DNA of 64,000 nucleotides from an uncultured Lachnospiraceae bacterium (GCA_902489645.1 CABUAW010000002.1:40267-104266); one strand, 5' to 3'. Positions 1 to 8,663 are shown, numbered from the stretch's first letter. A program made the numbers and translations. The notes: generated by a model from the sequence alone, not told the origin.

Positions 1-1005
1 TTCACAAAATCCGACATCATCCTTTACGCCAAACTCAGAGACGTCCATCAGCACATAATAAGCTCCCTGAGGCTCCGTAAAAGTCAAATCCAGGTTTTTA
101 AGGCCGCCCACAAACAGATTTTTCATGTGGGTATAATGGTCCTGTAATTCTTTATAATAATCATCGCCGAAGTTCAAGCCGACAACCGCCGCTTCCATTA
201 AAGGCGCCGCCGCTCCCACCGTCAAAAAGTCGTGAACCTTTTTCACCCGGTCCGTAATCTTTGGAGGCGCAAGCACATAACCGAGACGCCATCCGGTAAT
301 CGAATAGGTTTTTGAAAGGGAATTACAGACAATCGTCCGCTCCCTCATTCCCGGAAGGGCCGCCAGATAGGTATGGGCATTTGGTTCATAAATAATATGC
401 TCATACACCTCGTCCGTGATGACATAGGCGTCATATTTTTTGGCCAAATCAGCGATAATTTCCAATTCCGCCCGGGTAAATACCTTCCCGCACGGATTGG
501 AGGGATTACATAAAACCATAATCCGGGCGCCCTGCCGGAATGCATCCTCCAGCACATCCGCGTCAAAGCTAAATTCCGGCGGTGTCAGCGGAACATAAAT
601 CGGTTCCGCCCCGGAAAGAATGGTATCTGCGCCGTAATTTTCATAAAAAGGAGAGAAAATGACAACCTTATCTCCCGGGTCTGCCACCGCCATCATTGCC
701 GCCATCATCGCTTCCGTACTGCCGCAGGTCACGACTATCTCACGGTCCGGGTCTGCTTCAATCCCGGAAAAATGTGCAATTTTCCGGGCCAATGCCTCCC
801 GGAAATTCTGGGCGCCCCAGGTCAGCGCATATTGATGGGGCCCCTGTCCGGCCACTTCGGCCAATCGCTCTGTAATCGCCTTCGGCGGGTCAAAATCAGG
901 GAAACCCTGAGATAAATTTACCGCGCCGTATTGATTCGAAACCCGCGTCATCCGCCGGATGACCGAATCTGTAAAATTTTCTGTCCGTCTGCTCAATGTC
1001 TTCAT
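1..1005 (-). CDS. Class I/II PLP-dependent aminotransferase (3' end beyond window)
   Basis: Fold-type I aminotransferase that moves an amino group between an amino acid and a 2-oxo acid. The 335 visible residues run from the start codon to the window edge, so the C-terminus is missing. Visible motifs are an N-terminal substrate loop (NLSQGFPDFDPP, near residue 30), CNPSNPCGK (near 166), a TDEVYEH stretch (near 198) that positions PLP, and SLSKTYSITGWRLGY with the probable Schiff-base Lys232. ATG at 1005 follows AAGGAATTGAAGT, which overlaps the stop of the upstream dehydrogenase gene (gap 11 bp), so the two are probably co-transcribed. It is the last visible gene of a methionine-importer operon; I infer it could transaminate 4-methylthio-2-oxobutyrate to methionine. 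The exact substrate cannot be read from the sequence. Confidence 0.9.
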   Translation of the reverse strand, partial: MKTLSRRTENFTDSVIRRMTRVSNQYGAVNLSQGFPDFDPPKAITERLAEVAGQGPHQYALTWGAQNFREALARKIAHFSGIEADPDREIVVTCGSTEAMMAAMMAVADPGDKVVIFSPFYENYGADTILSGAEPIYVPLTPPEFSFDADVLEDAFRQGARIMVLCNPSNPCGKVFTRAELEIIADLAKKYDAYVITDEVYEHIIYEPNAHTYLAALPGMRERTIVCNSLSKTYSITGWRLGYVLAPPKITDRVKKVHDFLTVGAAAPLMEAAVVGLNFGDDYYKELQDHYTHMKNLFVGGLKNLDLTFTEPQGAYYVLMDVSEFGVKDDVGFCE

Positions 1006-1016
1006 ACTTCAATTCC

Positions 1017-2381
1017 TTATGCTAAATAGGATTTGTGATTATTCAATATGCCTTTCTCATCCAGTGAGAACTTAATCTGACGCATGGTGTTCAACACCAA
1101 ATCCGACGTTTCTTCAAGAAAATACGGACGTTTGCTCAGACCAATGCCATGCTCCCCGGAGGTTAATCCTCCGAGTACATAAGCGTGGTGATACAGGGCC
1201 ACCATGTTTTCATGCAGCTCTCTCTCCCAGGTTTCATCATCCCTGTCGCCCCGGACAACGCACAGATGAACATTGCCGTCGCCCGCATGCCCGAAACGTA
1301 TGAGCTGCATACCGCTCTTTTTCTCCTGTTCGCCGACAAACCGGATAAAGGCATCCACCTTGCTGATTGGAACGACCAAATCCACCGGCTCCTGCTGTGA
1401 AACGGCTTCCACCGCTTTTACAAGAGCCCCCCGCATTTTCCAGATTCGGGCGGATTCTTCCGGATTATCCAAAACAATAAATTCAATCGCACCGTTGTCC
1501 AAAGCAAGTTTTCTCGCCTTTTCAATATGGAGCGCCACTTCCTCCGGTTCACCGTCAAAGGTGAGTATAATATAGGCTCCCGCTTCCGGGCATGGGAAGA
1601 ATGTTCCCGTATAATCCTCGCCCAGCTTTGCCACATTTCGCTCCACAAATTCTACGGCCGTCGGTCCCACATTGCCTTTCAACAGAGCGAGGACGCTGGA
1701 TGTTCCCGTCTGAATATCCGGGTAAGGCACCAGGACGCTCAGCGACGACGCAGGTTTTGGAATCAGTTTTAAAATACATTTCGTAATAACCGCCAGAGTT
1801 CCCTCCGAGCCCACAATGAGATTTTTCAGGGACAGGCCGCTGGCGTCTTTGACGTTTTTACTTCCGACGGTAATCACATCCCCATTGGCGAGAACCAGTT
1901 CCAGGCCCCGCACATAATCCCGGGTCACGCCATATTTGACCGCCCGCATGCCGCCCGCATTGGTACTGATATTTCCGCCGATACTGGACTGTTTTTCACC
2001 CGGGTCCGGCGGATAAAACAGGCCTCTTTCTTCCACATATTTCTGAAAATCCTCCAGGAATATTCCCGGTTCCACCACGGCTGTCATCGTATCCTCGTCC
2101 AGCTCCAGCACATGATTCATAAGGGAAAGGTCTAAAACAATACCGCCCCTTTGAGGCACTGTGGAACCGACAAGATTGGTTCCTGCGCCTCTAGGCGTCA
2201 CCGGGATTTCATTTTCCCAGGCATATTTCATAATCCGGCTGACCTCCTCGGTGGATACGGGGAAAACCACCGTATCCGCACAGCCTTTCAGCCGCCCAAG
2301 GACGTCGCTCTGATATTTCTCGTCAATATTTTCGGTAATACACCGTTCTCTGTCTTTAATAATGTCACGAATTGATGTCAT
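1017..2381 (-). CDS. FAD-linked 2-hydroxyacid dehydrogenase, GlcD family
   Basis: VAO-type flavoprotein of the glycolate oxidase GlcD / D-lactate dehydrogenase group, 454 aa, which oxidises a 2-hydroxy acid to a 2-oxo acid. The FAD-binding half carries PRGAGTNLVG, PPDPGEKQSSIGGN and TNAGGMRAVKYG. The C-terminal half has GHAGDGNVHL and SGEHGIG, typical of the family. An ATG lies at 2396, but the one at 2381 is preceded by GGGAGTGATACAT and is the better start; it overlaps nothing except the metQ stop region (metQ stop at 2387-2389). It sits between metQ and an aminotransferase, which suggests a substrate related to methionine such as its 2-hydroxy analogue; that is inference. A paralogue lies at 49751-51193. 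Electron acceptor unknown, possibly an Etf. Confidence 0.88.
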   Translation of the reverse strand: MTSIRDIIKDRERCITENIDEKYQSDVLGRLKGCADTVVFPVSTEEVSRIMKYAWENEIPVTPRGAGTNLVGSTVPQRGGIVLDLSLMNHVLELDEDTMTAVVEPGIFLEDFQKYVEERGLFYPPDPGEKQSSIGGNISTNAGGMRAVKYGVTRDYVRGLELVLANGDVITVGSKNVKDASGLSLKNLIVGSEGTLAVITKCILKLIPKPASSLSVLVPYPDIQTGTSSVLALLKGNVGPTAVEFVERNVAKLGEDYTGTFFPCPEAGAYIILTFDGEPEEVALHIEKARKLALDNGAIEFIVLDNPEESARIWKMRGALVKAVEAVSQQEPVDLVVPISKVDAFIRFVGEQEKKSGMQLIRFGHAGDGNVHLCVVRGDRDDETWERELHENMVALYHHAYVLGGLTSGEHGIGLSKRPYFLEETSDLVLNTMRQIKFSLDEKGILNNHKSYLA

Positions 2382-2386
2382 ATGTA

Positions 2387-3283
2387 TCACTCCCATGCAG
2401 GTACAAAGAATCCTTTAAATACATCCTGGAAAATCTGTTTGGTTGATTCGGACTGGAACGCCTCTACAATTCTCTTATAAACCGGGTTATCTTTATCCTC
2501 GCTGCGCACGGCGATTAAGCAGAAATAGCTGTCATCGTCATATTCTTTTTCAAAGAAAATACCGTCCTCCTGTGGGTCGATGCCGCAGTCTAAGGCATAG
2601 TTTCCGTTGATGACCGCCGCAGTCACATCCGGCAGCATGGAATAAATATTGGAAGCGTCGGCTTCAACAAATTCTACCTGGACATTATAATTTTCGATAT
2701 CCGAAACCTCCGGATTTGCCCCCGCATCTTCGCTTATCTCAATAATGCCCGCATCCTCAAGGAGCTTTAATGCACGGCCGCCGTTGGAAGCGTCTCCAGG
2801 AATGGCAATCGTATCGCCGTCTTTCAGCTCAGAAACATCCGTAATCTTATCCGAATACAGATTCATTGCAATAACAAAGGTATCGCCGATGGCCGAAATA
2901 TCATATCCCTTTGTTTCCACCTCATTGTCAAAATAAGCGTGATGCTGGAAAGCGTTCATGTCAATTTCTCCGCTGTCCAGCGCCGCATTCGGCAATGAGA
3001 AATCCGAAAACTGTACCAGCTCAATATTGATGCCTTCATCCTTCAATTCTTCGGCAATCGGATTCCAGATTTCCTCATAAATGCTGCCCGTCAAACCGAT
3101 TTTCACCGTAACTTCTTCCTGATTTGCCGCCGTTGTTTCGCCGTTTTCGGTGCTGTCTGCAGTTGTTTCGGCAGACGCCGTTTCGTCCGCCGCCGTCTGC
3201 GCCTGGCCTGAGCTTCCGCAGGCTGTCAGTCCCAGTACAAGTGCCGCTGTTAATGCGCAAGTCCGTAAAATATTCTTTTTCAT
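2387..3283 (-). CDS. metQ: Methionine ABC transporter substrate-binding lipoprotein (NlpA/MetQ family)
   Basis: Extracytoplasmic solute-binding lipoprotein that delivers methionine (possibly D-isomers or derivatives) to MetNI. The signal peptide ends in the lipobox LTAC, with the acylated cysteine near residue 22. After a Thr/Ala/Glu-rich linker comes an NlpA fold: VKIGLTGSIYEEIWNPIAEEL, FSDFSLPNAALDSGEIDMNAFQHH (cut in two in the family signature) and DTIAIPGDASNGGRAL. Two in-frame ATGs exist at 3289 and 3283; AGGAGGA lies only 2 bases before the first and about 8 before the second, so 3283 is preferred (298 aa). It is the third gene of metN-metI-metQ. The family match is clear; methionine specificity follows from the partner genes. 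Confidence 0.9.
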   Translation of the reverse strand: MKKNILRTCALTAALVLGLTACGSSGQAQTAADETASAETTADSTENGETTAANQEEVTVKIGLTGSIYEEIWNPIAEELKDEGINIELVQFSDFSLPNAALDSGEIDMNAFQHHAYFDNEVETKGYDISAIGDTFVIAMNLYSDKITDVSELKDGDTIAIPGDASNGGRALKLLEDAGIIEISEDAGANPEVSDIENYNVQVEFVEADASNIYSMLPDVTAAVINGNYALDCGIDPQEDGIFFEKEYDDDSYFCLIAVRSEDKDNPVYKRIVEAFQSESTKQIFQDVFKGFFVPAWE

Positions 3284-3305
3284 GTTCATTTCCTCCTCTG
3301 ATGTG

Positions 3306-3986
3306 TCAATGTATATTTTTCTTTTCTATAAATGTTCCGACGAACTGAATCACCGAAACAAAGATAACAAGTATTAAAACGGTCACATAGGTGACATCCA
3401 CCTGATTTCTGTCATGGCCGTAACGGACGGCGAAATCGCCAAGTCCTCCGGCTCCGACAGCCCCGGCCATAGCTATCAATCCAAGCAGACTGATAACCGT
3501 AATCGTCGTTCCTCTGGCAATCCCCGGGATACTCTCTTTAATATAAACCAGAAACACCATCTCCGGGGCAGAACAGCCCATGGCCTGAGCCGCCTCGATT
3601 AATCCCGGGTCCACCTCCGCAAAGGCATTTTCAATCTGCCGTGTAAAAAAAGGTGTCGCACCAAATACGAGGGGGACAATAGCCCCCGGCACCCCGATGG
3701 CCGTCCCCATAATCAGACGGCTCAATGGCATCAAACCGGTCAGAAGAATAATAAACGGGATGGAGCGGAAAAAATTAATACATTTATCCAACACCTGAAA
3801 CACCGGTTTATTTTCACAAATGCCTCCCGGCTTCGTTATCGTTAAAATAACGCCGAAGAACAATCCCAACACAAAAACCAGAACACCGGACCAAACCGTC
3901 ATCACCAGGGTCTCCTGGATACTTTCTGCAAGAGCATCCGGCTTATCCAACACATTCGGTATGATTTTCTCAAGTAGTTCAAGCAT
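3306..3986 (-). CDS. metI: Methionine ABC transporter permease
   Basis: Integral membrane permease of a methionine importer, 226 aa, about five membrane segments. The N-terminal cytoplasmic stretch is followed by TLVMTVWSGVLVFVLGLFFG (segment 1), and an EAA-type coupling loop reads LIEAAQAMGCSAPEMVFLVY near residue 135, which contacts the ATPase. Length agrees with MetI proteins (about 217-230 aa). ATG at 3986 is preceded by GGAGGTGATTTTAG and lies inside the 3' end of metN (overlap 8 bp), a sign of translational coupling. metQ follows after about 20 bp. Confidence 0.92.
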   Translation of the reverse strand: MLELLEKIIPNVLDKPDALAESIQETLVMTVWSGVLVFVLGLFFGVILTITKPGGICENKPVFQVLDKCINFFRSIPFIILLTGLMPLSRLIMGTAIGVPGAIVPLVFGATPFFTRQIENAFAEVDPGLIEAAQAMGCSAPEMVFLVYIKESIPGIARGTTITVISLLGLIAMAGAVGAGGLGDFAVRYGHDRNQVDVTYVTVLILVIFVSVIQFVGTFIEKKNIH

Positions 3987-5013
3987 CTAAAATCACCTCC
4001 ACACCGATTTGTTTATTTTCTAAATAGTGAATCGCTTTCTGAATGGATGATTTTTCACCGCTGACGATGGCCACCAGACCGCCGATAGGGTTTTCCTCAA
4101 TCAATTCGATATTTCCAAAAATAATATTTATGTCCAGATTAAACTGTCTGGATATGTAAGAAACCAACGCCTCCGAAGCGTCCTGTTTCAAATACCTCAG
4201 TCTTAAAATACACTGGCCTTCTTTGAGAACCGTCAGCGGATGTTTCTCCTGAACCAACTCGTAAATTCTTGAAAGGTTGGACGTGCTGTCCACAAAATTT
4301 TTCGTAATCGGCTGTTTCGGAGAAGCAAATATTTCAAAAACATTTCCCTGCTCCACAACCCGTCCGTCTTCCATGACGGCCACTTCGTCGCATATATCCT
4401 TAACGACCTGCATCTCATGAGTGATAATGACAATCGTAATTCCCATTTCCTCATTCACCTTTTTTAACAGCTTTAAGATGGATTTCGTCGTCTGCGGGTC
4501 CAATGCGCTGGTAGATTCATCACTGAGCAGCACCTTCGGGTCATTGGCCAATGCCCGCGCTATCGCTACCCGCTGCTTTTGTCCGCCGGATAACTGGGAC
4601 GGATAGGCCTTTTTATAATCGCTCAGTCCTACCAATTCCAGGAGCTGATTAATTTTTTCTTCCTTTTCCGCTTTCGTCAGTTTACTTTTTCTTAAAGGGA
4701 AAGCCACATTTTCATAAACCGTCCTGGATTTAAATAAATTAAATTGCTGGAATATCATACCGATGTTTTTTCGCTGTTTTCGAAGCTGGGCCATCGGCAG
4801 CCCGGTCAGTTCAACATTATCCACATAGACCCGGCCCTCTGTCGGCCGTTCCAAGAGATTAATACATCGGACCAATGTTGATTTCCCGGCTCCGGAAAAT
4901 CCGATAATTCCATATACTTTTCCTTTTTCAATTTCCAGATTTACATTTTTTACTGCCTCAATGGTCCGCCCGCCGGAAATAAAGGTCTTGCTCACATTTT
5001 CAAATCGAATCAT
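3979..5013 (-). CDS. metN: Methionine ABC transporter ATP-binding protein
   Basis: Cytoplasmic ATPase of the MetNIQ importer, 344 aa. Walker A is GFSGAGKST, the signature is LSGGQKQR, and Walker B is KVLLSDESTSALD, where most MetN proteins have CDEATSALD. Residues from about 265 form the C-terminal NIL (ACT-like) domain that binds methionine and trans-inhibits the transporter; QFNLDINIIFGNIELIEENP is visible there. A GTG at 5016 is in frame, but the ATG at 5013 has GGGG seven bases upstream and is preferred. It heads the operon metN-metI-metQ-glcD-like-aminotransferase. A sigma-A promoter, a hairpin and a LysR-type dyad lie upstream. Confidence 0.94.
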   Translation of the reverse strand: MIRFENVSKTFISGGRTIEAVKNVNLEIEKGKVYGIIGFSGAGKSTLVRCINLLERPTEGRVYVDNVELTGLPMAQLRKQRKNIGMIFQQFNLFKSRTVYENVAFPLRKSKLTKAEKEEKINQLLELVGLSDYKKAYPSQLSGGQKQRVAIARALANDPKVLLSDESTSALDPQTTKSILKLLKKVNEEMGITIVIITHEMQVVKDICDEVAVMEDGRVVEQGNVFEIFASPKQPITKNFVDSTSNLSRIYELVQEKHPLTVLKEGQCILRLRYLKQDASEALVSYISRQFNLDINIIFGNIELIEENPIGGLVAIVSGEKSSIQKAIHYLENKQIGVEVILDA

Positions 5014-5067
5014 CACGAATCCCCTTAATCTATATAATTCCTATCTGATTTATATGTTATTTAGTGA

Positions 5068-5106
5068 TTAAAAAACAGGTGCCAGACATCTTCACCTGTT
5101 TTTTAA
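5068..5106 (-). terminator. Hairpin with U-tract in the metN leader / after lysR
   Basis: Perfect 14-bp arms at 5068-5081 and 5093-5106 with an 11-base loop. The arms end in A/T tracts, so the structure can act as an intrinsic terminator on either strand. It follows the lysR gene (stop at 5179) and precedes metN. Its upstream edge lies only a few bases after the start site predicted from the promoter at 5116-5145, so it is either the lysR terminator overlapped by a new promoter or an attenuator at the very 5' end of the metN transcript. Confidence 0.75.
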
Positions 5107-5115
5107 TATGTTCCT

Positions 5116-5145
5116 ATTATATCAACGTTTTTTTAAAAGTGTTAA
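5116..5145 (-). promoter_or_regulatory. Sigma-A-type promoter for metN operon
   Basis: On the minus strand TTAACA (5145-5140) is followed after 18 bases by TATAAT (5121-5116). The predicted start is near 5109, about 95 bases upstream of the metN ATG. Confidence 0.6.
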
Positions 5146-5164
5146 TATGTAAAACCAATAATTA

Positions 5165-5185
5165 GTTATAGGAATTACCTATAAC
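5165..5185. promoter_or_regulatory. Dyad operator, probable LysR-type (MET-box-like) site
   Basis: A perfect inverted repeat GTTATAGG-N5-CCTATAAC. Its core TATAG-N7-CTATA is 17 bp long, has the T-N11-A layout of LysR-type sites, and is centred about 65 bases upstream of the predicted metN start, the usual recognition-site position for LysR activators. From memory, the streptococcal MtaR/MetR methionine box has the same outer arms (TATAG and CTATA) and length. The site overlaps the lysR stop codon. Sequence seen; regulator assignment inferred. Confidence 0.55.
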
Positions 5186-6084
5186 AGCCGTTCCCGGTAG
5201 GCTTCCAGCTCACGGATATAAACCTGGCCCATCGGACTGATGCTCGCCCCTTTTCTCTTAATATAGCCAATCCGCATGACTTCTGTTTCCTCCAGCGGCA
5301 CAGCCTTGTAATCGGAACCATTCAATTCCTCACAGATAATACCGGAGCAGAGGGTGTACGCATTCAGGCCCACCATCAAATTCAAAAGCGTCGCCCGGTC
5401 ATTGGCATGAATAATCTGCTTATAATCATAGGTGCTTTTCATTTCCTCCGCAAAATAAAACGCACCGTTTTTCCCCTGGTCAAAGGCCAGGCACGGATAG
5501 TCCTGCAGCTCCTCCATGGAAATTCGGGACTGCCCCGCCAGAGGATGCCCGCCCCACAAATACACATAAGTCTCGCATTGAAAAAGCTCCACAAATTCCA
5601 GGCCATTCTGTTTAAAAATTTTCCGCATCACCTGCTCGTTATAATCATTCAGATACAGTACGCCCAGTTCACTCTTGAAAAACTTTACATTTTCAATCAC
5701 TTCCCATGTCCGGGTTTCATGGATGGCAAATTCGTATTCATCCATTCCGATTTCCTTAACCATCTCCACAAAAGCCTTGACGGCAAAGGAATAGTGCTGC
5801 ATGGATACACTGAATTTCTTTTTCGATTTTTTTTCAATATAGCGGCTTTCCAGCAATCGATACTGTTCCGTCACCTGACGGGCATAGCCTAAGAACTCCT
5901 CGCCCTCGGGTGTGATAATAATTCCCCGATTGGAACGGACAAACAGATTAAAACCGATTTCCTGTTCCAGTTCTTTCACTGTGGCCGATAAACTCGGCTG
6001 GGATATAAACAGTTTTTTTGCCGCTTCATTCATAGAACCGCTGTCTGCAATTGTAAGCACCTGGTGTAATTGCTGTAATGTCAT
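5179..6084 (-). CDS. LysR-family transcriptional regulator
   Basis: LysR-type regulator, 301 aa, the usual family length. The winged helix-turn-helix is at residues 1-60 (LHQVLTIADSGSMNEAAKKL, then FISQPSLSATVKELEQEIG). The effector-binding domain occupies about 90-295. The ATG at 6084 overlaps the last base of the nfo stop codon, so the two are translationally coupled. Downstream lies the metN operon, and a dyad with LysR geometry spans the end of this gene, so control of methionine uptake (MtaR/MetR/CmbR-like role) is likely. The co-inducer is unknown. Confidence 0.88.
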   Translation of the reverse strand: MTLQQLHQVLTIADSGSMNEAAKKLFISQPSLSATVKELEQEIGFNLFVRSNRGIIITPEGEEFLGYARQVTEQYRLLESRYIEKKSKKKFSVSMQHYSFAVKAFVEMVKEIGMDEYEFAIHETRTWEVIENVKFFKSELGVLYLNDYNEQVMRKIFKQNGLEFVELFQCETYVYLWGGHPLAGQSRISMEELQDYPCLAFDQGKNGAFYFAEEMKSTYDYKQIIHANDRATLLNLMVGLNAYTLCSGIICEELNGSDYKAVPLEETEVMRIGYIKRKGASISPMGQVYIRELEAYRERLL

Positions 6085-7019
6085 TATCTTTCTCCCAATG
6101 ATACATTATTCGAATTCCGCCCCAAATTCGCAATTTTTTCTTTTAATGCCGGGTCAAATACGCCCTTTTGGAGCATTTCAATCTCCATCCCATACGGCGC
6201 CCAAGATTTTTTCGGCTGATTTGCATCCGGCACATAAGGCGTTTCCAAGATTTTCGGTATATTTTCAAAATCTTTATGATGGACCACACGGTTTAAAGCT
6301 TCAAATCCAATATGACCAAAACCGATATTCTCATGACGGTCTTTGCCCGCGCCCGGAGCATTTTTGCTGTCATTAATATGGAACACGGCAATCTGGTCTT
6401 TGCCGAGCAGCCGGTCAAACCTTTCCATGACACCGTCAAAATCATTGATGATATCATATCCCGCATCGCTTGTATGACAGGTGTCAAAACATACCCTCAG
6501 TTTGTCGCTGCAGGCCACCTTCTCATAAATCTGTGCCAGCTCCTCAAAACTTCGCCCAATTTCGCTGCCCTTCCCGGCCATCGTCTCCAATGCCACATAA
6601 ACCTTCGAATCTCTATGCAGCACTTCATTCAGGGCCTCGGCAATTTTAGAAATTCCCGCTTCGGCTCCGGCGCCCACATGGGCCCCCGGATGGACAATGA
6701 GAATCTTACTTCCCATGGCTTCGGCCCGGGAAAGCTCCAGATTCATAAAGTCCACCGCCAGTTCAAAGGTCTCCGGCTTTACCGTATTGGCCATATTAAT
6801 AATATACGGTGCATGAATAACAATTTCCTCAATCCCATGCGCCCGCATATAACGCCATCCTTCATCGATACGAAGCTGGCTGATATCCTTACGCTTTGTA
6901 TTCTGCGGCGCTCCCGTGTATACCATAAAGGTATTCGCACCATAAGACACAGCCTCTTTCGCTGAGCCTAAAAACATTTCTTTCCCGCTCATCCCCACGT
7001 GGGAACCTATCTTTAACAT
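6084..7019 (-). CDS. nfo: Endonuclease IV (AP endonuclease)
   Basis: Zinc-dependent TIM-barrel endonuclease that cleaves 5' to abasic sites in base-excision repair, 311 aa. The trinuclear zinc ligands are visible in order: HAPY (near 69), HPGAHVG (near 109), ALETMAGKG (near 145), [13 protein letters not shown] (near 177), FHINDSKN (near 215), KDRHENIG (near 228) and LETPY (near 260). Residues after about 290 form a short tail beyond the usual 280-aa core. ATG at 7019 has AGGAGAAG upstream. The next gene, lysR, overlaps it by one base. Cytoplasmic. Confidence 0.95.
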   Translation of the reverse strand: MLKIGSHVGMSGKEMFLGSAKEAVSYGANTFMVYTGAPQNTKRKDISQLRIDEGWRYMRAHGIEEIVIHAPYIINMANTVKPETFELAVDFMNLELSRAEAMGSKILIVHPGAHVGAGAEAGISKIAEALNEVLHRDSKVYVALETMAGKGSEIGRSFEELAQIYEKVACSDKLRVCFDTCHTSDAGYDIINDFDGVMERFDRLLGKDQIAVFHINDSKNAPGAGKDRHENIGFGHIGFEALNRVVHHKDFENIPKILETPYVPDANQPKKSWAPYGMEIEMLQKGVFDPALKEKIANLGRNSNNVSLGER

Positions 7020-7069
7020 AACTTCTCCTTTTCAACGCGCCCAGCGGCCGTATGCTTCATCAACTTCAG

Positions 7070-7792
7070 CTACCGCGCCCGCCGGTAAGTCACGCCGTCC
7101 TCCAGTTCGATATCCCGGCACGCAAATAGCTGGTCTACTGTTAAAAAAGTATAACCCATCCGCCGTAATTCGTCAATAATTCCGGCCGCACCCTCCAGGC
7201 CATAATCCGAAATATCATGCATCAGAATGATATCTCCGTCCTTTACCGTTTCCGCCGTTTCCCGTATGATTTCCGCCGCAGACTTTCCCGTCCAGTCCTT
7301 TGTATCCACCGACCATAAAATCATCGGACAGTCCAGCCAGTTTTCCAACGTCTGGTTTATTTCGCCGAATGGCGGTCTCAAAAGCAGGCGGCCCGGTCCG
7401 ACCACCGCTTCAATGGCTTTCCTGGATTTTTCAATTTCTTCCTTCTGTTTTTCCTCCGAAAGACAGGATAAATCCACATGACTGTATGTATGCATCCCAA
7501 GCTGATGTCCTTCCTCATACATGCGCCGGACAATATCTTCATTTTCCTCCACCTGGGCGCCAATCATAAAAAAGGTGGCATGAACCCCTTTCTCTTTCAG
7601 CATATCCAAAAGTGCGTCCGTCATTCCCTCTTTTGGACCGTCGTCAAAGGTCAACGCCACCAATCGTTCACTTTCCTCATAAATATCAAAGGTTGAGCTT
7701 TCTGACATGGCCCGCACGCTTCTGGCCCCGGATACCGCCAGGGATATCAGAATCATGCTCAATGCCGCCGCTAAAACCCGGAATTCCTTCAT
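7070..7792 (-). CDS. Secreted polysaccharide deacetylase (NodB domain)
   Basis: Carbohydrate esterase family 4 enzyme, 240 aa, likely removing acetyl groups from peptidoglycan or another surface glycan. A signal peptide or N-terminal anchor covers residues 1-28. The NodB domain follows, with TFDDGP near residue 47, HTYSHVD (metal-binding His pair), RPPFGE, WSVDTKDW and ILMHD, so all five CE4 motifs are present. A TTG at 7807 is in frame, but ATG at 7792 lies seven bases after GGGGAG and is the better start. It stands 76 bp downstream of the sigma-like gene. Substrate not determined. Confidence 0.9.
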   Translation of the reverse strand: MKEFRVLAAALSMILISLAVSGARSVRAMSESSTFDIYEESERLVALTFDDGPKEGMTDALLDMLKEKGVHATFFMIGAQVEENEDIVRRMYEEGHQLGMHTYSHVDLSCLSEEKQKEEIEKSRKAIEAVVGPGRLLLRPPFGEINQTLENWLDCPMILWSVDTKDWTGKSAAEIIRETAETVKDGDIILMHDISDYGLEGAAGIIDELRRMGYTFLTVDQLFACRDIELEDGVTYRRAR

Positions 7793-7868
7793 CCAACCGC
7801 TCCCCAAAATCCTTCAGACTAATATATGCACACCGGCCGGAGCGCATGCTTCCCATTCTCCTTTTCTA

Positions 7869-8663
7869 TCAGTTTTGCTCTCTGTCCCTCTGCTCCGCCT
7901 TCCGAATCCATTCCATCATGCTTCGAAGCTCATTGACGGACATTTTCGTATATTCGGCCAATGCGCGCAGAGAAGGTTCCTGACCATTTTCCTCCATTAA
8001 ATATTTTCTGGCCTCATTAACCAGCGTCACCTTTCCCACAACCGCATTTTCCACATCATCTTCGCCGGAAAGCTGCTGGATATAGGATTTCATGGCCGAT
8101 TCAATTTCCCGAATCAATTCACTCTCCACATCCTGTACACCGCTGCCGCACAATTCGGAAAGCTTCATAAACAGAGCCATATTCCCTTCCTGAACAACAT
8201 CGGAAAAATCCTCCGGGCCAACCGGCAATTGTTTCACCTGTTCCAGAATTCTGCCCATCCAGCTCTCGGATATTTTCCCAATCACCGTATTATCGCCGTT
8301 CAAAAGTTTTTCGTACATCTCCCTCAGCTCTTCCGGCCCGCACACGGAAAGCCCCTCTATTTCCTTTAAATACATGCGAAAAGCCTGGGAATCCGGAAGT
8401 ACACCCGGCTGGGAATTTGCACCTGCCTCCGGCTGGGAATCCGCATCTGTTTCCGTCTGAAAATCCGCATCTGTCTCTGCCTTGGAATCTGCTTCCGTCT
8501 GCGGCTTCAATAAATATTCCAGCACCATTTCCTTTTGCTTCTCATTTAACTCCATTTTATCGAAATAACGGAGGATTTCCTCTCTGGACAGAGGCTCCTG
8601 CGCCGTTCTTATAATTTCGGACACTTCCCGCACCGTTTCTGTAAATACATTCTGTTCTAACAT
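7869..8663 (-). CDS. Sigma-70-like protein lacking region 4
   Basis: 264-aa protein resembling part of a primary sigma factor. Residues 12-50 look like a region 1.1-type helical module, and 57-90 are an acidic repeat (units like ETDADSQPEA). Residues 92-104 (QAFRMYLKEIEGL) match region 1.2, about 128-170 (VVQEGNMALFMKL) match region 2.1-2.2, and 218-255 (NEARKYLMEENGQEP, then LRALAEYTKMSVNELRSMM) match region 3. The aromatic -10 recognition stretch of region 2.3-2.4 is not recognisable and the whole region 4 is absent. It may bind core RNA polymerase or act as a decoy or anti-sigma-like regulator; function unknown. SD AAGGAAGG precedes ATG 8663. Confidence 0.7.
   Translation of the reverse strand: MLEQNVFTETVREVSEIIRTAQEPLSREEILRYFDKMELNEKQKEMVLEYLLKPQTEADSKAETDADFQTETDADSQPEAGANSQPGVLPDSQAFRMYLKEIEGLSVCGPEELREMYEKLLNGDNTVIGKISESWMGRILEQVKQLPVGPEDFSDVVQEGNMALFMKLSELCGSGVQDVESELIREIESAMKSYIQQLSGEDDVENAVVGKVTLVNEARKYLMEENGQEPSLRALAEYTKMSVNELRSMMEWIRKAEQRDREQN

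Noticed and set aside
5017..5178. Possible S-box (SAM riboswitch) before metN
   Set aside because: None of the conserved elements (GGCAACC, GGTGC, P1 arms) is present; a clear S-box is found only before metK.
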